The translations under genes and the position numbers were made by a program. DNA of 7,839 nt from DASPXY01 sp038227745 (GTDB taxonomy: Bacteria > Planctomycetota > Planctomycetia > Gemmatales > Gemmataceae). Shown here piece by piece: positions 1 through 7,117 of the stretch. The notes beneath the pieces are model-generated. The model saw only the letters and a program-made list of their open reading frames with translations. It had not been told where the DNA came from and did not search any database. The stretch is from positions 1 to 7,839 of the forward strand of contig JBBRPS010000490.1 of the NCBI GenBank assembly GCA_038227745.1. Direction: 5' to 3'. How positions within the stretch are numbered: position 1 is the first letter of the stretch; every line of letters begins with the position of its first letter.

Positions 1-15
1 GCTCGCCCGAGGCTC

Positions 16-42
16 GCGGCTAAACGACCGAGCTTTAGCCGC
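16..42. terminator. Perfect 9-bp hairpin after the WD40 gene; terminator or dispersed palindromic element
   Basis: Bases 16-24 (GCGGCTAAA) and 34-42 (TTTAGCCGC) are exact reverse complements around a 9-nt loop. The hairpin starts 8 nt beyond the stop codon of the minus-strand WD40 gene, which is where a transcript end would be expected. No T-run follows on the minus strand, so it is not a textbook intrinsic terminator. It could instead be a repeated intergenic palindrome or an RNA-stabilising stem. The pairing is seen directly; the role is inferred. Confidence 0.55.
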
Positions 43-50
43 CAGGATGC

Positions 51-2600
51 TCAGGGTGTGGCGACCCGCTTTGCCAGGCGTTGCAGGGAGCCCTGTGCCT
101 CTTGCGTCAGCCGGGCCTCAGGCGCACCCCCGGCGAGTCGTCCCAGGGCTCGCCGGGCCTCCGGCGTGCCGAGGTACTCCAGCGCCTGCACGGCACGGAA
201 CCGCCGCAACTCCTCCGGCGAAGGCGCGACGGTCCCGGCCGCCAGCTTCTCGACGATCCGCTCGGCCCGCCGCCGCGCTTCCAGGGAGAGCGGGCCCGCG
301 AGGGCCTTCCGGAGAACGGGCAGGGCCTCCTCGCCGCGTCGCTCCCACTCGCGACCGGCCGCCTCACGCTCGACAAACCTGTCGCTGCCCAGTTCCTTGA
401 GCAGGCGGTCCCGAAGGGCAGCGCCCAGTGGCGACTCCGGCGGCAGCCGTTCTCCGAGGAAGGTGCCGCTCGCTTTGCCTCCCGCGACCAACCGCCAGAC
501 GGCCCGGAAGGCCGCAGCCGCATTCGGCCCCGCCAGGTCCTCCCAGCACTTCTCCAGTTCCTGCTGCTTCAGCACGGCCTGCGGCCCCGGCCCCTCACGC
601 CCCCACCCGGTCAGGTCCCAGAGCATGGCCGTGGTGTCGCTGCTCCCCGTAACGAGTGCCCGCCCGTCCGGGGTGAATGCCAGGCTCCGGACACGCGTCC
701 GGTGCCCCTGGAGGTCGCCGATGACCTTCCCCGAGACGACCTCGACCAGGCGGACGGGGCTGCCCTGCGGATCGACAACGGCCAAAATCCTGCCGTCCGG
801 CGAGAGGACCGAGCGGCCGAACGAGATCGACTCCTCCAGGCGGACCGCGCGCACCTTCTTGCCCGAGGCGACTTCCCAGACAGCGAGCGCGCCGCCGGAG
901 GGGGCCACCAGGAGCCGCCCGTTGGGGGTGAACGCAATCCCGACCCCGTCGAGGAAGTGGATCCCATAGCTGCCCGGGGGCCGGCCGATCACGCTCTTGA
1001 TCCAGGGGAGCCGCAGGGCGCACTTGCCGGTGGCGAGATCCCACACCCGGAGATAGCCGTCCTGAACCACCGAGGCGCCCCACTTGCCGTCCGGTGCAAA
1101 GACCGCCGCGCCGCGCTGGTCGGGCAGCCCTTCGAGCACGGGCCGGGGTTCCCGCGACCGCACGTCCCAGGTGAACAAGCGGCCCTCCCCCTCGACCGCG
1201 GCAAGGATCTTGCCGTCCGCGCTGAACGTCAGCGCAGTGATCTCCTTCTGGTAGCCCCCCAGCCGACCCCTCGGTTTCCCCGTCGCGGCGTCGAGGAGGT
1301 AGACAGACTTCCCTGACCCGCCGAGCGCGAGCGTCTTCCCGTCGGGGCTGAAGGCGAGTGCGAAGACGTGGCCCTCCGGGCTCGAAATGCGACGGAGCTC
1401 TCGGCCCGTCGCCCGGTCCCAGAGGCGCACCACCCGGTCGCCCAGGTAGAGGTAGTCGCCCTGCCGACCGGAGCTGAGATGATACCCCTGACCGCCCGCC
1501 GTGGCGATCACCTTCCCGTCGGGAGAGACGGCTACATGGACAGGCCCGGCGTGCCCGTCCACGGGCCGGATCTCCGCCCCCGTGGCCACTACCCACAGCC
1601 GAACCGTTTGCCCGTAGCCGCCCGAGGCGAGCAGCTTCCCATCGGGGGAAAAGGCCAGGGCATGGAGCGCATCGAAACCGACGTCCAGCCGCCGCAGCAG
1701 TCTGTCGGTCTTCGCCTCCCACAGCCAGATCCGGCAAGAGCCATCGGCCCCGTCCTCGGCGGCGGCCAGGACCTTGCCGTCTGGGGAGTAGGCGGCACAG
1801 TGGACCACGGGCGGGGATTCCTTCGGCGGCAGGAGTTCTTTGCCCGCGGCCAGGTCCCAGCGCCGCAGGCCCTTGCGGCCGAACACCAGAACGCCGCTGT
1901 CTGGGGAGAAGGCGCGCGGCCAGCAATCGGTGTGCTGTTGCCCGGCGCGGAAGCTGGGGCGCTCCTTCAGGGCAGGCAGGTCGAACAGGCGCAGCGTGCC
2001 GTCGAGGTTGCCGGCAGCCAGGCTCTTGCCGTCGGGGGAGATGAGCGCGGAGAAGATCTGGCCCCCGCACTGGGCCAGTCGCCGCCGACTCGCCACGTCC
2101 CAGAGAAAGACCGGGTTGTCTCGGTCAGGGTAAATGGCGGAGGACCGGGTGACCAGCAGACGGCCGTCGGGGGAGAAACAGGCATGGTCCCAGCCCTGGA
2201 ATTGCAGCACGCCCCGGGCGGTCGGCACCGCGCAGCGGACGTGCAGATCCTTGGCGGCGGGTACGAACCCTCCAGCCCTGACGGCGAGCGCCTCGATCGC
2301 CCCAGGCGGTACGGGGACTGGCTTGCCGCTGGAGACGTCCCACACGTGAACCCGCTGGGCATGGTCGTCCGTCATGAGCAGGGACTTCCCATCCGGCGAG
2401 AAGGTCAGGGACAAGATCCAACTATCGTGCCGGAAGCGCAAGGTTCCCAGCCGGGCAATGGCCCCGTCCGGCAGCGGGTCGCCGTACCGGTCGGTGTGCG
2501 CCGGCTGGCCCTTCTCCGCAGGCGCGGTGTCTGTCGCCGCCGCCACGTCACCGCACACGATCGGCAGGGTGACGACAACCAGGAGATACACGGGTCGCAT
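51..2600 (-). CDS. Secreted WD40 beta-propeller protein with C-terminal helical (HEAT-like) planctomycete domain
   Basis: The product is 849 aa. Residues 1-22 look like a Sec signal peptide: MRP, a hydrophobic core, then VAAA followed by a polar stretch. Cys16 lacks a good lipobox. Thirteen clear WD40 blades follow, each with an SPDG-like turn (near residues 68, 143, 188, 231, 272, 318, 359, 418, 460, 502, 558, 600, 643). Many end in WD or a variant (W87, W167, W248, W394, W478, W520, W661). The 75-residue gap after blade 1 could hide a worn 14th blade, giving two seven-bladed propellers. Residues about 667-849 are charged, Ala/Leu-rich and helical; this type of domain often follows WD40 repeats in planctomycete proteins. 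A binding or scaffold role outside the cytoplasm is inferred; no catalytic motif is visible. The ATG at 2600 was chosen because the signal peptide begins there and AGGGG lies 6 nt upstream. An in-frame start at 2834 would lie inside the sigma gene. The 34-nt gap to that gene suggests one operon. Confidence 0.88.
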   Translation of the reverse strand: MRPVYLLVVVTLPIVCGDVAAATDTAPAEKGQPAHTDRYGDPLPDGAIARLGTLRFRHDSWILSLTFSPDGKSLLMTDDHAQRVHVWDVSSGKPVPVPPGAIEALAVRAGGFVPAAKDLHVRCAVPTARGVLQFQGWDHACFSPDGRLLVTRSSAIYPDRDNPVFLWDVASRRRLAQCGGQIFSALISPDGKSLAAGNLDGTLRLFDLPALKERPSFRAGQQHTDCWPRAFSPDSGVLVFGRKGLRRWDLAAGKELLPPKESPPVVHCAAYSPDGKVLAAAEDGADGSCRIWLWEAKTDRLLRRLDVGFDALHALAFSPDGKLLASGGYGQTVRLWVVATGAEIRPVDGHAGPVHVAVSPDGKVIATAGGQGYHLSSGRQGDYLYLGDRVVRLWDRATGRELRRISSPEGHVFALAFSPDGKTLALGGSGKSVYLLDAATGKPRGRLGGYQKEITALTFSADGKILAAVEGEGRLFTWDVRSREPRPVLEGLPDQRGAAVFAPDGKWGASVVQDGYLRVWDLATGKCALRLPWIKSVIGRPPGSYGIHFLDGVGIAFTPNGRLLVAPSGGALAVWEVASGKKVRAVRLEESISFGRSVLSPDGRILAVVDPQGSPVRLVEVVSGKVIGDLQGHRTRVRSLAFTPDGRALVTGSSDTTAMLWDLTGWGREGPGPQAVLKQQELEKCWEDLAGPNAAAAFRAVWRLVAGGKASGTFLGERLPPESPLGAALRDRLLKELGSDRFVEREAAGREWERRGEEALPVLRKALAGPLSLEARRRAERIVEKLAAGTVAPSPEELRRFRAVQALEYLGTPEARRALGRLAGGAPEARLTQEAQGSLQRLAKRVATP

Positions 2601-2606
2601 CCTTCG

Positions 2607-2611
2607 CCCCT
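2607..2611 (-). promoter_or_regulatory. Ribosome binding site of the secreted WD40 gene
   Basis: On the minus strand AGGGG lies 6 nt before the ATG at 2600. It supports that start over the longer in-frame one at 2834, which would overlap the sigma gene. A GAAGG directly abuts the ATG but is too close to serve. Confidence 0.5.
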
Positions 2612-2634
2612 CTCTCGGTGGTATGCCGGGGCCG

Positions 2635-3207
2635 TCACAGGACAAACCCGGCGATTTCTTCACGCACGCGGCGCAGCACGCGCGACTTGGCGATGAGCAC
2701 GGCGTTGACCGACAGGCCCAGCTCGGCCGCCACCGCTTCCGGCGCTTGCTCCTGCAGCACCAGCCGCTCGAACGCTTGCCACGTCGTCGGCTTGAACTCG
2801 GGCCGGAGCAGCGCGAGCACCTGGCGGGCGACATGCTCGTCGTGCTCGCGGTTCCACTGCCGGCTCAGGTCGCTGTACGGATCTTCCAGCTGGCGCAGCA
2901 CCGGCTCGGGATCGACACCGAGAACGGCGGGGTGCGAACGCCAGAACATGCGCAGCCGATTGACACTGATGCCGCGCAGCCAGGCGCGAAAGGCCCCGGG
3001 ACGGCCGTTGTGCTCGAAGGCGGGAAACTTCTCGACGATCACCGTCAGCACTTGCTGGACCAGTTCGTCGCTGTCGGCGGACTGGGGCAGGTGCCGGCTC
3101 ACCCAGCTGCGAATCAACGGCGAGTAGAGATTCACGAGCCGCCGCCAGGCCGCGTCGTCGTGGCGGTCGCGCAGGCGCTGCAGCAGCGTGGCAGAGGTTG
3201 CAATCAT
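2635..3207 (-). CDS. ECF-type (sigma-70 family) RNA polymerase sigma factor
   Basis: The product is 190 aa, the usual size for an extracytoplasmic-function sigma factor, which directs RNA polymerase to a small set of promoters. Region 2 covers about residues 20-92. It includes the DELVQQVL segment (48-55, matching the usual D-x-V-Q-x-V signature) and FRAWLRGISVNRLRMFWR (73-90). Region 4 covers about 134-188 and ends in the helix-turn-helix AVAAELGLSVNAVLIAKSRV, the form common in planctomycete ECF factors. No extra C-terminal domain is present. The start at 3207 gives MIATSATLLQRLRDR, a typical N-terminus for this group. Its ribosome site is weak (GAGTGG, 6 nt upstream). An upstream in-frame ATG at 3303 has no better site and adds low-complexity sequence. 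The gene lies downstream of a receptor kinase with a zinc-finger motif and 34 nt upstream of a secreted WD40 gene. Control by the kinase is inferred from this arrangement. The exact ECF group cannot be named here. Confidence 0.92.
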   Translation of the reverse strand: MIATSATLLQRLRDRHDDAAWRRLVNLYSPLIRSWVSRHLPQSADSDELVQQVLTVIVEKFPAFEHNGRPGAFRAWLRGISVNRLRMFWRSHPAVLGVDPEPVLRQLEDPYSDLSRQWNREHDEHVARQVLALLRPEFKPTTWQAFERLVLQEQAPEAVAAELGLSVNAVLIAKSRVLRRVREEIAGFVL

Positions 3208-3413
3208 GAGCAGCCACTCGGGACGGGAGAACAGAAGAAAGGATAAGCCAGGGCAGCGCGCGCGGCAAGCCCGCGTTGCTGCCGACAGGCGGCGGTTCGG
3301 CATGTGAGAGGGCTGGAAATGAGAGCAAGGCAGCGCTTCGTGCGCAGCCGTTGCCGGCAAGGGGTGCGCGAGACGGCAAGGCAAGGACAGTCGTGATCCG
3401 AGCGAAGAAGCGT
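3208..3413. other. Intergenic region between the kinase and sigma factor genes
   Basis: These 206 nt follow the kinase stop and precede the sigma start, both on the minus strand. No convincing coding frame was seen. It holds a bulged hairpin (3263-3284) and a perfect 10-bp palindrome TTGCCGGCAA (3351-3360). The CGTGAAAGGAA / GCATCTG element found in the divergent region is absent on both strands. The gap is long enough for a separate sigma promoter, but none could be picked out by eye. Confidence 0.6.
3263..3284. terminator. Weak candidate hairpin downstream of the kinase gene
   Basis: CGGCAAGC (3263-3270) can pair with GCTGCCG (3278-3284) with one bulged A and a 7-nt loop. It lies about 130 nt past the kinase stop and has no T-run. 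In DNA this GC-rich such stems occur often by chance, so termination here is only possible. It could equally lie in the sigma gene's leader. Confidence 0.2.
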
Positions 3414-6400
3414 TCACTTCGACGCCGGCAGGCCGTACAGGTAGACCCGGCCGAGCAGGTCGCTCTCGTGCAGCGCCGGGACCACCAGGCGGCGCCGGTC
3501 GGGCGACAGTGCGGGCACGCCGAACGGCGAGTGGGGCTGTGTCCCAAACTCGGCCTCCGGCGCCGGGAAGCGCGCGACCTCGCGGCCGGAGGACAGCTCC
3601 AGCACTCGCAGCGTCCGGTCCGACTTCGGCCTCAGCATGAGGAACGCCGCATCGCGCGACAGGATCCACAAGCGATTCTCCGCACCGGCGAAGTCGAGCG
3701 GAAGCGATTTCACCTCCCGCGCGCTGCTGGCGTCGTACCACCGGACAGCGGTGAGCGAAACGGCCACGAAACGCCGGCCGTCCGGGAGGAAGCGGAGGGC
3801 ATGGGGGAACTCGCCTTCCGGCATCTTCCAGCGATGCACCTCCCGGAAGGGATCGAGGTCCCAGAGCCGGATGATCCGGTCGGCGCCGCAGGAGAGGGCT
3901 TGTTGGCCGTTCGGCGAGAACACGGCCAAGCACTTTTCCGACTGGCCCTCCAGCCGCCCCAGTTCCTTGCCCGTTTTCAGGTCCCAGAGGCGGACGGTGC
4001 CGTCCAGCGAGTTCGACAGGAAGCGCTGGCCGTCGGCGCTGACGTCGAACCCCGTCACGTGCCTGCTGTGGCCGCGGAACCGCCGCACCTCCCGCCCCGT
4101 GGCCAGGTCCCAGAGCAGCAGAGTGTTGTCCGCGCCGCAGGCCAAAATCTGCTTGTCGTCCGGGGTGAACTCCGCCCACTGCAAGCCGGGCAGGGCCCGC
4201 ACCAGTTTCCCCGTGGCCGTGTCCCAGACGCGGACCTGGTTGTCCCACGAGGACCCGGTCGCGAGGTAATGCCGCCCGTCGGCGGAGAAAGCGGCGTGGT
4301 AGATCCAGCTGTTCCAGACGTGCTCCCGCGTTCCGCTTTGGTGGGTTACGAACGGCGCGGCTGGCTTCAGGGGCGGGGCGTCCGCGCCGGGGAGGCGCCA
4401 CAGGTAGAACCAACCGTGGTGCGTCCCGGCGGCGGCGTGGCGGCCGTCGGCCGAGAACGTCAGGCCACGGACCAGGGTCCGCACCGGGAAGCGGTAGACC
4501 TCCTTGCCCGACGCCACGTCCCACAGACGCACGAAACCGTCGTCGTGCGCCGTCAAGAGCCGTTTGCCGTCCGCGCTGAAGGCACTGCGAATGTACGAGT
4601 CGTTGATCCAGGTCGGTCCCAGGGGGAATGCGCGGACCTTCTTCGCAGTTTTCACATCCCATAATTCGACCATGCGGGTGGTGCCGTTGCACAGGACCAG
4701 TTCCCGGCCGCCCGGCAGCACCGTGGGGGTACGGTCCATGCTGGGGTCGCCCGGGAGGGCATGCAGGCGCGTGTGCGTCTTCAGGTCGATCAAGTGCAGT
4801 TCGGGGCCGACCGGCGCGTACGAGACCAGGACCTTGCCGTCCAGCGAGAAATACGCGAGCCACTTCCGCCGCAGGCGTTCCTCCCCGGTCGGGACGTCCC
4901 AGACGACCGTGGCAGCGGAGTGACCGCTCCACATGCCCAGGACGTGCTTGCCGTCCGCCGAGGCGTCGAGGTTCGAGAGCCTGATAGGCGAGCCGCTCTC
5001 GAATGTCTTGATGCGCTCGCCGTCCGGTACGCGGTGCAGCGCGACATTCCTGTGGTCAGCAGTGTTGGTCGCGAGGTGCTTTCCGTCCCCCGTGAAGGCG
5101 AGCAAACCGCCGGACGGGAACCGGCACAACACCTTGCGGGTCTGCGTTTCGTACAGCACGCCCCACCCGCTCCAGGCGACGGAGACGGCGATATAGCGGC
5201 CGTCCGGGGACACCGCCGGCTTGTCGATGGCCCCCGCCCCGAGCCAGACCTGCCACACCAGGCCAGGGGGGTGATCGACCGCGGCGGCCGGCCCCTCGCG
5301 CGGCCGCTTCGGCACGCGCTCCACCGTCGCCAGCGCCCGCTCGCCGCGGTAGATCGTCACTTTCTGCACATCCAGGCGGAAGCCGTCCGGCTGGCCCTTC
5401 AGCCCGAGGTCGTACTTGCCGGGCCGCAGCGTCACCGCCTTGCCGCTCTTGAGATCGACGATGCGCACCACCTCCCCGTTCTGGAGGATGACCACCTCCA
5501 CGTTCGGGTCGTCGGTGGTGATGATCAGCTCGCCGTCGGCGGTCTGGATGCGGTAGACGGCGACGGCGACCAGGGCCGCCAGCGCCGCGCCTGCGAGGGC
5601 GACGGCCCACCGCCGTCGCGGTCGGAAAGGACGGCGGATCGACCCGAGCGGCGCGGCAAGAGGCGTTTCAGCGGTCGCGGTGACCTCGTCCGCACAGGGC
5701 GCGCGGGCGGACCGGGGCAACGGCAGGATGGCCGCGGAAGGCAGTTCGGCGAAGGGAGCCAGGGCGACGGCGACCTCGGCCGGCGTCTGGAAGCGCTGGG
5801 CGGGGTCCTTGGCCATCAACCGGGCGAGGACGGCAACCAGGCCCTCCGGCACGTCGGGGCGATGTTCCCGGATCGGCTCCGGCTCCCGCTCGGCCTGCGC
5901 CCGCACCTTGTGCAGCAGCGAGCCGCCGGGGAAGGGCGGACCGCCGGCGAGGAGGTGGTACAGGGTACACCCCAGGCTGTACAGGTCACTGCGGACGTCG
6001 GCCCGGCGGGCGTCCTCGGCCTGCTCGGGGGCCATGTAATCGACCGTCCCCAGCAGCAGCCCCGAGCCGGTCGGAGCGTCCGGCGTGCCGCTTTCGAGCG
6101 TCATCCCTTCCGTGCCGCCGGCCTCGCTGGCGAAGCGGGCCACGCCGAAGTCGAGGATCTTGATCGTCCCCGCCTCGGTCCGCATCAGGTTGGCCGGCTT
6201 GACGTCGCGGTGGACCATGCCGTGCTCGAAGGCATGCTGCAAGCCCAGCGCCACCTGGCGGGCGTACTCGCAGGCCTCCGCCACCGGCAGCGGGCCGCGC
6301 TCGGCCACGAGGCGGGCCAGGTCGGTGCCAGGAATGAACTCCATGACGAGGAAGTGCGTGCCGCCGGCCTGCTCGGCGTCGAAGACGCGGACGATGTGCG

Positions 6401-6851
6401 GGTGGTCGAGGCGGGCGGCGGCCCGGGCCTCACGGCGAAAGCGCTCGGCCAACTCGGGGCGGGCGGTCAGCTGCCGGCTGATGACCTTGAGGGCGACGGG
6501 CCGTCGCATGAGGCGGTGCTCCGCGCGGAAGACCGCGCCCATGCCGCCGCGACCCAGCAGCGCCAGCACGAGGTAACGGGGGTGGTCGCGCAGCTCTGCG
6601 GGCAGTTCGTCGGCGGCGGCCGCGCTCTCTTTGCCCTCGGGGTCGAGCACGGCCGAGCCTTTGGCCTGGCGCAGCAGCTCGATGACCGGGTCGTCGGGCA
6701 GGCCGCGGAGGGCCGTGCAGCAGTCGGTGCAGGTGCTGACGTGGGCCTCGACCACGTCGGCCTCGGGGCCGCTTAGCTCGCCGCCGCCGAACTGCCGCAG
6801 GGCCTCGGTAGTGGGGTGGGCGGGGTGGGCGGAGACGGCGGCTTTCGTCAT
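3414..6851 (-). CDS. Membrane Ser/Thr protein kinase with ZAS-like zinc motif and C-terminal WD40 propellers
   Basis: The product is 1145 aa. The N-terminus carries H37-x3-C41-x2-C44, the pattern of zinc-associated anti-sigma (ZAS) domains. A Hanks-type kinase domain spans about 93-367: glycine loop GRGGMG (100-105), Lys122, Glu141, HRD (214-216) with K218 and N221, DFG (234-236) and APE (274-276). All key residues are present, so it should be active. A Pro/Ala-rich linker leads to a membrane segment at about 415-433, preceded by basic RPRRR (positive-inside). Residues about 437-513 form a small beta-rich domain (ITTDDPNVEVVI, LRPGKYDLGL) resembling the PEGA-like domain often found just after the membrane in planctomycete kinases. 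About 14 WD40 blades fill 540-1143, with turns near 548, 585, 630, 668, 712, 758, 799, 855, 895, 937, 978, 1022, 1065 and 1116, and WD at 651, 731, 777, 876, 914, 956 and 997. The start at 6851 has GGAG 7 nt upstream; extending to 7223 would overlap the divergent gene. An envelope sensor acting on the adjacent sigma factor is inferred. Confidence 0.93.
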   Translation of the reverse strand: MTKAAVSAHPAHPTTEALRQFGGGELSGPEADVVEAHVSTCTDCCTALRGLPDDPVIELLRQAKGSAVLDPEGKESAAAADELPAELRDHPRYLVLALLGRGGMGAVFRAEHRLMRRPVALKVISRQLTARPELAERFRREARAAARLDHPHIVRVFDAEQAGGTHFLVMEFIPGTDLARLVAERGPLPVAEACEYARQVALGLQHAFEHGMVHRDVKPANLMRTEAGTIKILDFGVARFASEAGGTEGMTLESGTPDAPTGSGLLLGTVDYMAPEQAEDARRADVRSDLYSLGCTLYHLLAGGPPFPGGSLLHKVRAQAEREPEPIREHRPDVPEGLVAVLARLMAKDPAQRFQTPAEVAVALAPFAELPSAAILPLPRSARAPCADEVTATAETPLAAPLGSIRRPFRPRRRWAVALAGAALAALVAVAVYRIQTADGELIITTDDPNVEVVILQNGEVVRIVDLKSGKAVTLRPGKYDLGLKGQPDGFRLDVQKVTIYRGERALATVERVPKRPREGPAAAVDHPPGLVWQVWLGAGAIDKPAVSPDGRYIAVSVAWSGWGVLYETQTRKVLCRFPSGGLLAFTGDGKHLATNTADHRNVALHRVPDGERIKTFESGSPIRLSNLDASADGKHVLGMWSGHSAATVVWDVPTGEERLRRKWLAYFSLDGKVLVSYAPVGPELHLIDLKTHTRLHALPGDPSMDRTPTVLPGGRELVLCNGTTRMVELWDVKTAKKVRAFPLGPTWINDSYIRSAFSADGKRLLTAHDDGFVRLWDVASGKEVYRFPVRTLVRGLTFSADGRHAAAGTHHGWFYLWRLPGADAPPLKPAAPFVTHQSGTREHVWNSWIYHAAFSADGRHYLATGSSWDNQVRVWDTATGKLVRALPGLQWAEFTPDDKQILACGADNTLLLWDLATGREVRRFRGHSRHVTGFDVSADGQRFLSNSLDGTVRLWDLKTGKELGRLEGQSEKCLAVFSPNGQQALSCGADRIIRLWDLDPFREVHRWKMPEGEFPHALRFLPDGRRFVAVSLTAVRWYDASSAREVKSLPLDFAGAENRLWILSRDAAFLMLRPKSDRTLRVLELSSGREVARFPAPEAEFGTQPHSPFGVPALSPDRRRLVVPALHESDLLGRVYLYGLPASK

Positions 6852-6858
6852 GCTCGTT

Positions 6859-6862
6859 CTCC
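6859..6862 (-). promoter_or_regulatory. Ribosome binding site of the kinase gene
   Basis: GGAG on the minus strand lies 7 nt before the ATG at 6851. It fixes that start rather than the longer in-frame one at 7223. Confidence 0.7.
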
Positions 6863-6889
6863 AGGGGGCGGCAGGCGTTCCTCCCTCTT

Positions 6890-6920
6890 CAGATGCGGCG
6901 AACCCGCGTTTCCTTTCACG
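6890..6920 (-). promoter_or_regulatory. Predicted ECF-type promoter of the kinase gene
   Basis: Read on the minus strand this is CGTGAAAGGAA (6920-6910), 13 nt, then GCATCTG (6896-6890). The same blocks at the same spacing face the other divergent gene. GGAA and TCTG are 16 nt apart, as in ECF promoters such as the sigma-E type (GGAACTT, about 15-16 nt, TCTGA). The -10 block ends 38 nt before the ATG, leaving room for a short leader with the GGAG site. The match is seen directly; promoter function and the sigma factor used are inferred. Confidence 0.65.
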
Positions 6921-7010
6921 ACCTACAAGATTACCAGACCGGACCGCTCGGGGGCAAGCAGGCAGGCGCGCCGCGGCCAGGTTACGTCCGCGCCCGTTTT
7001 TCCGCGCCGC

Positions 7011-7041
7011 CGTGAAAGGAAGTGACTCGTTCCTGCATCTG
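7011..7041 (+). promoter_or_regulatory. Predicted ECF-type promoter of the beta-helix surface protein gene
   Basis: CGTGAAAGGAA (7011-7021), 13 nt, then GCATCTG (7035-7041), identical in both blocks and spacing to the kinase promoter. Spacers and flanks differ, so this is not a simple duplication. The -10 block ends 83 nt before the ATG at 7125, predicting a leader of roughly 75 nt. Confidence 0.65.
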
Positions 7042-7113
7042 TGAAGGTGAGGCGTGTTTCCCGCGCCTCCCTCGTCCCGGCCCCCGCAGGTCGGCGCGAA
7101 GAACCTACCTGAC

Positions 7114-7117
7114 GGAG
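7114..7117 (+). promoter_or_regulatory. Ribosome binding site of the beta-helix gene
   Basis: GGAG ends 7 nt before the ATG at 7125, the same core and spacing as at the kinase gene. It supports this start for the partial gene. Confidence 0.7.

Noticed and set aside
81..2696. Long plus-strand open frames opposite the secreted WD40 gene (411 and 442 codons)
   Set aside because: They mirror the minus-strand gene codon for codon, have no recognisable domains, and long antisense frames are expected in very GC-rich DNA.
2601..2834. Longer WD40 protein start at 2834
   Set aside because: It would lie inside the sigma gene and bury the signal peptide, giving a Cys/Arg/Ser-rich leader typical of out-of-frame translation.
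3351..3360. Perfect palindrome TTGCCGGCAA between the kinase and sigma genes
   Set aside because: A 10-bp GC-rich palindrome is not rare in this composition, has no loop for a hairpin and no second copy nearby; binding-site status cannot be supported.
3208..4932. Upstream in-frame extension of the sigma factor by about 575 residues
   Set aside because: The extension runs through the kinase gene in a different frame and is low-complexity; a normal ECF protein starts at 3207.
4761..6776. 671-codon plus-strand open frame opposite the kinase
   Set aside because: The opposite strand encodes a complete kinase with all catalytic motifs; this frame is Arg/Gly/Ala-rich with no domain pattern.
6910..7021. 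TTCCTTTCACG / CGTGAAAGGAA as a distant inverted repeat (operator pair or element end)
   Set aside because: Each arm is followed, toward its own gene, by GCATCTG at exactly 13 nt, so two divergent promoters explain it better than a transposon end or looping operator.
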